Assembly: GCF_037975245.1 (NCBI RefSeq)
Contig: NC_092568.1
Span: 3,040,001-3,104,000 of the forward strand
Length of the DNA stretch: 64,000 nt
Source: Apostichopus japonicus
Taxonomy: Eukaryota; Echinodermata; Holothuroidea; Aspidochirotida; Stichopodidae
Reading direction: 5' to 3'
The position numbers and the translations under genes were made by a program. Every line of letters begins with the position of its first letter. The first letter of the stretch is position 1. Below the pieces are notes generated by a model that was not told the origin of the DNA, ran no database searches, and saw only the letters and a program-made list of their open reading frames with translations. Below are positions 45,111 to 64,000 of the stretch, in pieces.

Positions 45111-46972
45111 TTAAAGACCAACTATGGAGACTTTTCGATGAACATAAAATCCCACCATTTTGCATGTATGTAATCCTTAACTCACTCCAATTACATTGCT
45201 GTAATTAACTTTACCAATTTAGGACGTTAAATACGTGAAAAATAGGAAGAAAAGTCAGCTTTTTATGAAACCTATTTCAGACATTCCTGAAACATTCCGA
45301 AGACATCAGGTGACCCTGTGACGTCACTGTTTGTATACCTCACTCACAACAATACTTTTAGTGTGTAAAGTTGTATACTTGAGCTGCCAAAAACATCAAC
45401 GATATTACTCCTTTTCCCCCGAAATGCCACAATTCTGTGTTGTTGGAGGTTGCAGTTATACCTCATCCAACAAAAGCATCAGCTTTTTTAGATTTCCGAG
45501 TAAAAGAACCGACGTAAAACGCCGCAGACTTTGGATCAATTTTTTGAGATCCACGCGGAAAGATTTTCAGCACCCGGAGTATCTCATGCCCATGAGTCCA
45601 CATGCATGACCCTGCCTCTGTGTATGCTGCAAATGTCTCATTCTGCGAAAATTATATACTGTCGATAGCTGTGTCGGACCATGGTCGGACATAGCTAATG
45701 TGAAATTGACCGTAAACAAGCTCTGGACGTCCTTACATGTAACATTATATCACGCAATTGACAGTATAATATTTACTGCAAGAGATGACCGTGTATATAC
45801 CGTGCCTATAGGGTAGCATTGTACATGTAGTGAGTTGGCTCACAGCATGTGTAAATAGTCATGTTAGGATTTCATCGCATTTATCTATTTCCTTTGTTGT
45901 GTTCCAGTATCGTGAGTTCGTGATACATTGTGTTATATTGTCCGTTATGTTTATTCCGGCATCTGCATGGTCCAAGGAGTTGAATAAAAACGGTTCTATG
46001 TAGCGATCGGACGTTTTATTTCGTTAGTGACTGTCTTGTGATTGTGGGATGTAACTGGTCAAGGCCTGTTTCAACTAGACCTAACTCTATGGAATTACAC
46101 AGATTCACGGTAGTATTTCGCCCAGCCTGGATTGAACGAGAAACGTGGATTTGGATATTCACTGCTAAATTTTGTTTATTGAAAGGATACTTTTTCTGTG
46201 TTTGTACTTTTGGATATTAAAACGAGTAAGTACTATGTTCAGCTGAAGCTTAGTCATGTATATGCTACCCTGGTCGATTCGGGTCAGCGTCTTCTCGTAG
46301 TTGTTCGATTATGTTTAGTGTCTTTTTGGTAATTTGTTGACAGTAACGTAAGCCATTTTCCGTCACATATCACGCATGAGGCATCTTTTAGGTCTATTCT
46401 TCTGTTCAGTTTACGGTATCTTGCGATCAAATTGTATTACGGAATCGCCAAGCTGCTTGCATGTTCTACAGTATATTGTACCGTACGGACCTATTGACGC
46501 TCCGCTATGTAAAAGATGCTACCATTTGAGTGGAAATTTTGCTAATAAAATAACCAATTTAACTAAATTTTCTTCTTAAAATTGTCTTAAAACTATTTTT
46601 TTACCTTCATGTGTTCTTGTTTTAAGCTAACAGCTTTTCAAACGCTCAAAATTGGAAGTCAAATACAGTACAATTGTTCGCTATCTGTGTATAAACAGTG
46701 CCTATATCAGCGTTTGATTTTCGCGGTATACAAACAATGACGTCACACGGTGACCAGAGGCTCCTTTGGGTCAATCTCTGTTTTCAGACATTCCAGAGGT
46801 TCATGTCACGTGACTACACAAAATGTCCAATTTCGTGGTCGTTTTTTGATGGGTTATAGTAGGTTTTCGAAGATTATTTTTTACACATGTTGATTATGGG
46901 TATGTAAACTCCCAAATTAATGGAAAATCCCCCCCCCCCCAAAAAAAAATTGTCTCCATAGTTGGTCTTTAA
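45111..46972 (+). mobile_element. TTAA-flanked DNA transposon remnant with THAP fragment (Kolobok-like)
   Basis: Ends TTAAAGACCAACTATGGAGA (left) and its exact complement at the right. TTAA is present at both ends, as expected for a TTAA-targeting element. Imperfect complementarity extends inward: GTGACGTCACTGTTTGTATA near 45320 pairs with a close copy near 46740. The only coding trace is the THAP piece at 45424-45609. Confidence 0.75.
45424..45609 (+). pseudogene. THAP zinc-finger N-terminal fragment
   Basis: MPQFCVVGGCSYTSSNKSI, then FFRFPS and RRRLWINFLRST match the first half of a THAP domain (M...C....C, F.FP, W). The later C..H pair and the AVPTIF-like box are missing; the frame stops at 45609. 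THAP domains occur in host factors and in P-element and, as I recall, Kolobok transposases. Position inside a TIR element favours a transposase relic or a captured exon, unless it splices onward. Confidence 0.65.
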
Positions 46973-47128
46973 TGTATACCACCAGTGAACAATGAATGCA
47001 TATTTTATATGGCATTCAATAAGTAAAAGTTCCAAAGTAGTTAGAACACGTCCAACTCCTCAACCAACAATCCCACCAGACCTTCATTACGTTAGTCACA
47101 ATGAAATGGAAATATACATAGTTGATTA

Positions 47129-47133
<5 letters not shown>

Positions 47134-47159
<26 letters not shown>

Positions 47160-47160
47160 C
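47134..47160. repeat. (TA)n microsatellite
   Basis: About 12 TA units between the transposon and the GABA-B receptor last exon. Confidence 0.9.
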
Positions 47161-47393
47161 ATCATCAAACGAAATGTAACACAGTGAACACCATACGCCC
47201 ATCTCTCCCCAGCCACCCCTTCCCCATTCCCACTAGCCTGCACTCTCTATACATCACTATATGATCAATTTCATTAAAACTGAGTCGATATTTGTTGCAA
47301 ACCTAAAGTGAATACTACTTATACAATTTCTAGAAGTCAAAAGGCCTCCTGAATACATTTTGCATGTGTTTAAATGACTTTTACTGTTTTCAG

Positions 47394-63931
<16,538 letters not shown>

Positions 63932-64000
63932 CTGAGATAACCAGAGAAAATGGGAGAGGCAATGTTGGTATCTGAAATTAAGCGCGCAAGAGGTGGGGTT
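63932..64000. other. GABA-B receptor intron at window edge
   Basis: Sequence upstream of the acceptor at 63932; no coding signal in these 69 bases. Confidence 0.5.

Overview
This is a eukaryotic genomic window: AT-rich, intron-rich, with phase-consistent GT-AG exons, tRNA-derived SINE heads, LINE remnants, hAT and TTAA-type DNA transposons and many mini- and microsatellites. The gene content (multi-domain galectins, a GABA-B receptor of metazoan type, a long-form C-type lectin domain) and the repeat landscape suggest an invertebrate deuterostome, most likely an echinoderm. The species cannot be fixed from the window alone. All three recognised genes lie on the minus strand, so each is read from high to low coordinates.

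Layout. (1) 1-3665: the 5' coding part of a galectin gene whose 3' end lies beyond the window. A possible noncoding first exon with a TATA-like sequence sits near 7.73-7.89 kb. (2) 3.7-17.6 kb: no recognised host gene apart from that possible exon. It holds a LINE tail, a hAT MITE (5203-5731) and a 4.7-kb inverted repeat (about 9011-13735) whose arms are made of 300-bp higher-order units. (3) 18174-38923 (5' noncoding exon up to 41604): a complete galectin gene, 13 coding exons summing to 1497 nt (498 aa), with THREE carbohydrate-recognition domains. CRD1 and CRD2 have the intron in strand F4; CRD3 has it in strand F3. Its introns hold an AGGTCA-rich repeat block (22.3-25.1 kb), a LINE fragment, hAT MITEs, a triple-nested transposon pile and a 52-bp minisatellite. 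(4) 41.6-47.4 kb: intergenic, with tRNA-derived SINEs and a 1.86-kb TTAA-flanked element carrying a THAP-domain fragment (45111-46972). (5) 47394-63931: the 3' part of a GABA-B receptor gene, subunit-2-like: the end of the ligand-binding domain, all seven transmembrane segments and the cytoplasmic tail. The 5' exons lie beyond position 64000.

Most notable observation: between two GABA-B ectodomain exons (63174-63114 and 56259-56182) lie two same-strand exons (59914-59695 and 56870-56659) encoding an intact six-cysteine C-type lectin domain. The pair is 432 nt long, both outer boundaries are phase 1, and the reading frame is open whether the pair is included or skipped. Skipping restores a spacing of 28 residues that equals my recollection of the vertebrate receptor spacing. 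This looks like a shuffled, possibly alternatively spliced lectin cassette inside a neurotransmitter receptor ectodomain.

The two galectin genes are tandem neighbours and probably derive from local duplication. The receptor gene is unrelated in function, although its lectin cassette means glycan- or ligand-recognition modules occur at both loci. No computation was run: exon limits come from reading splice sites, phases and protein motifs by eye.
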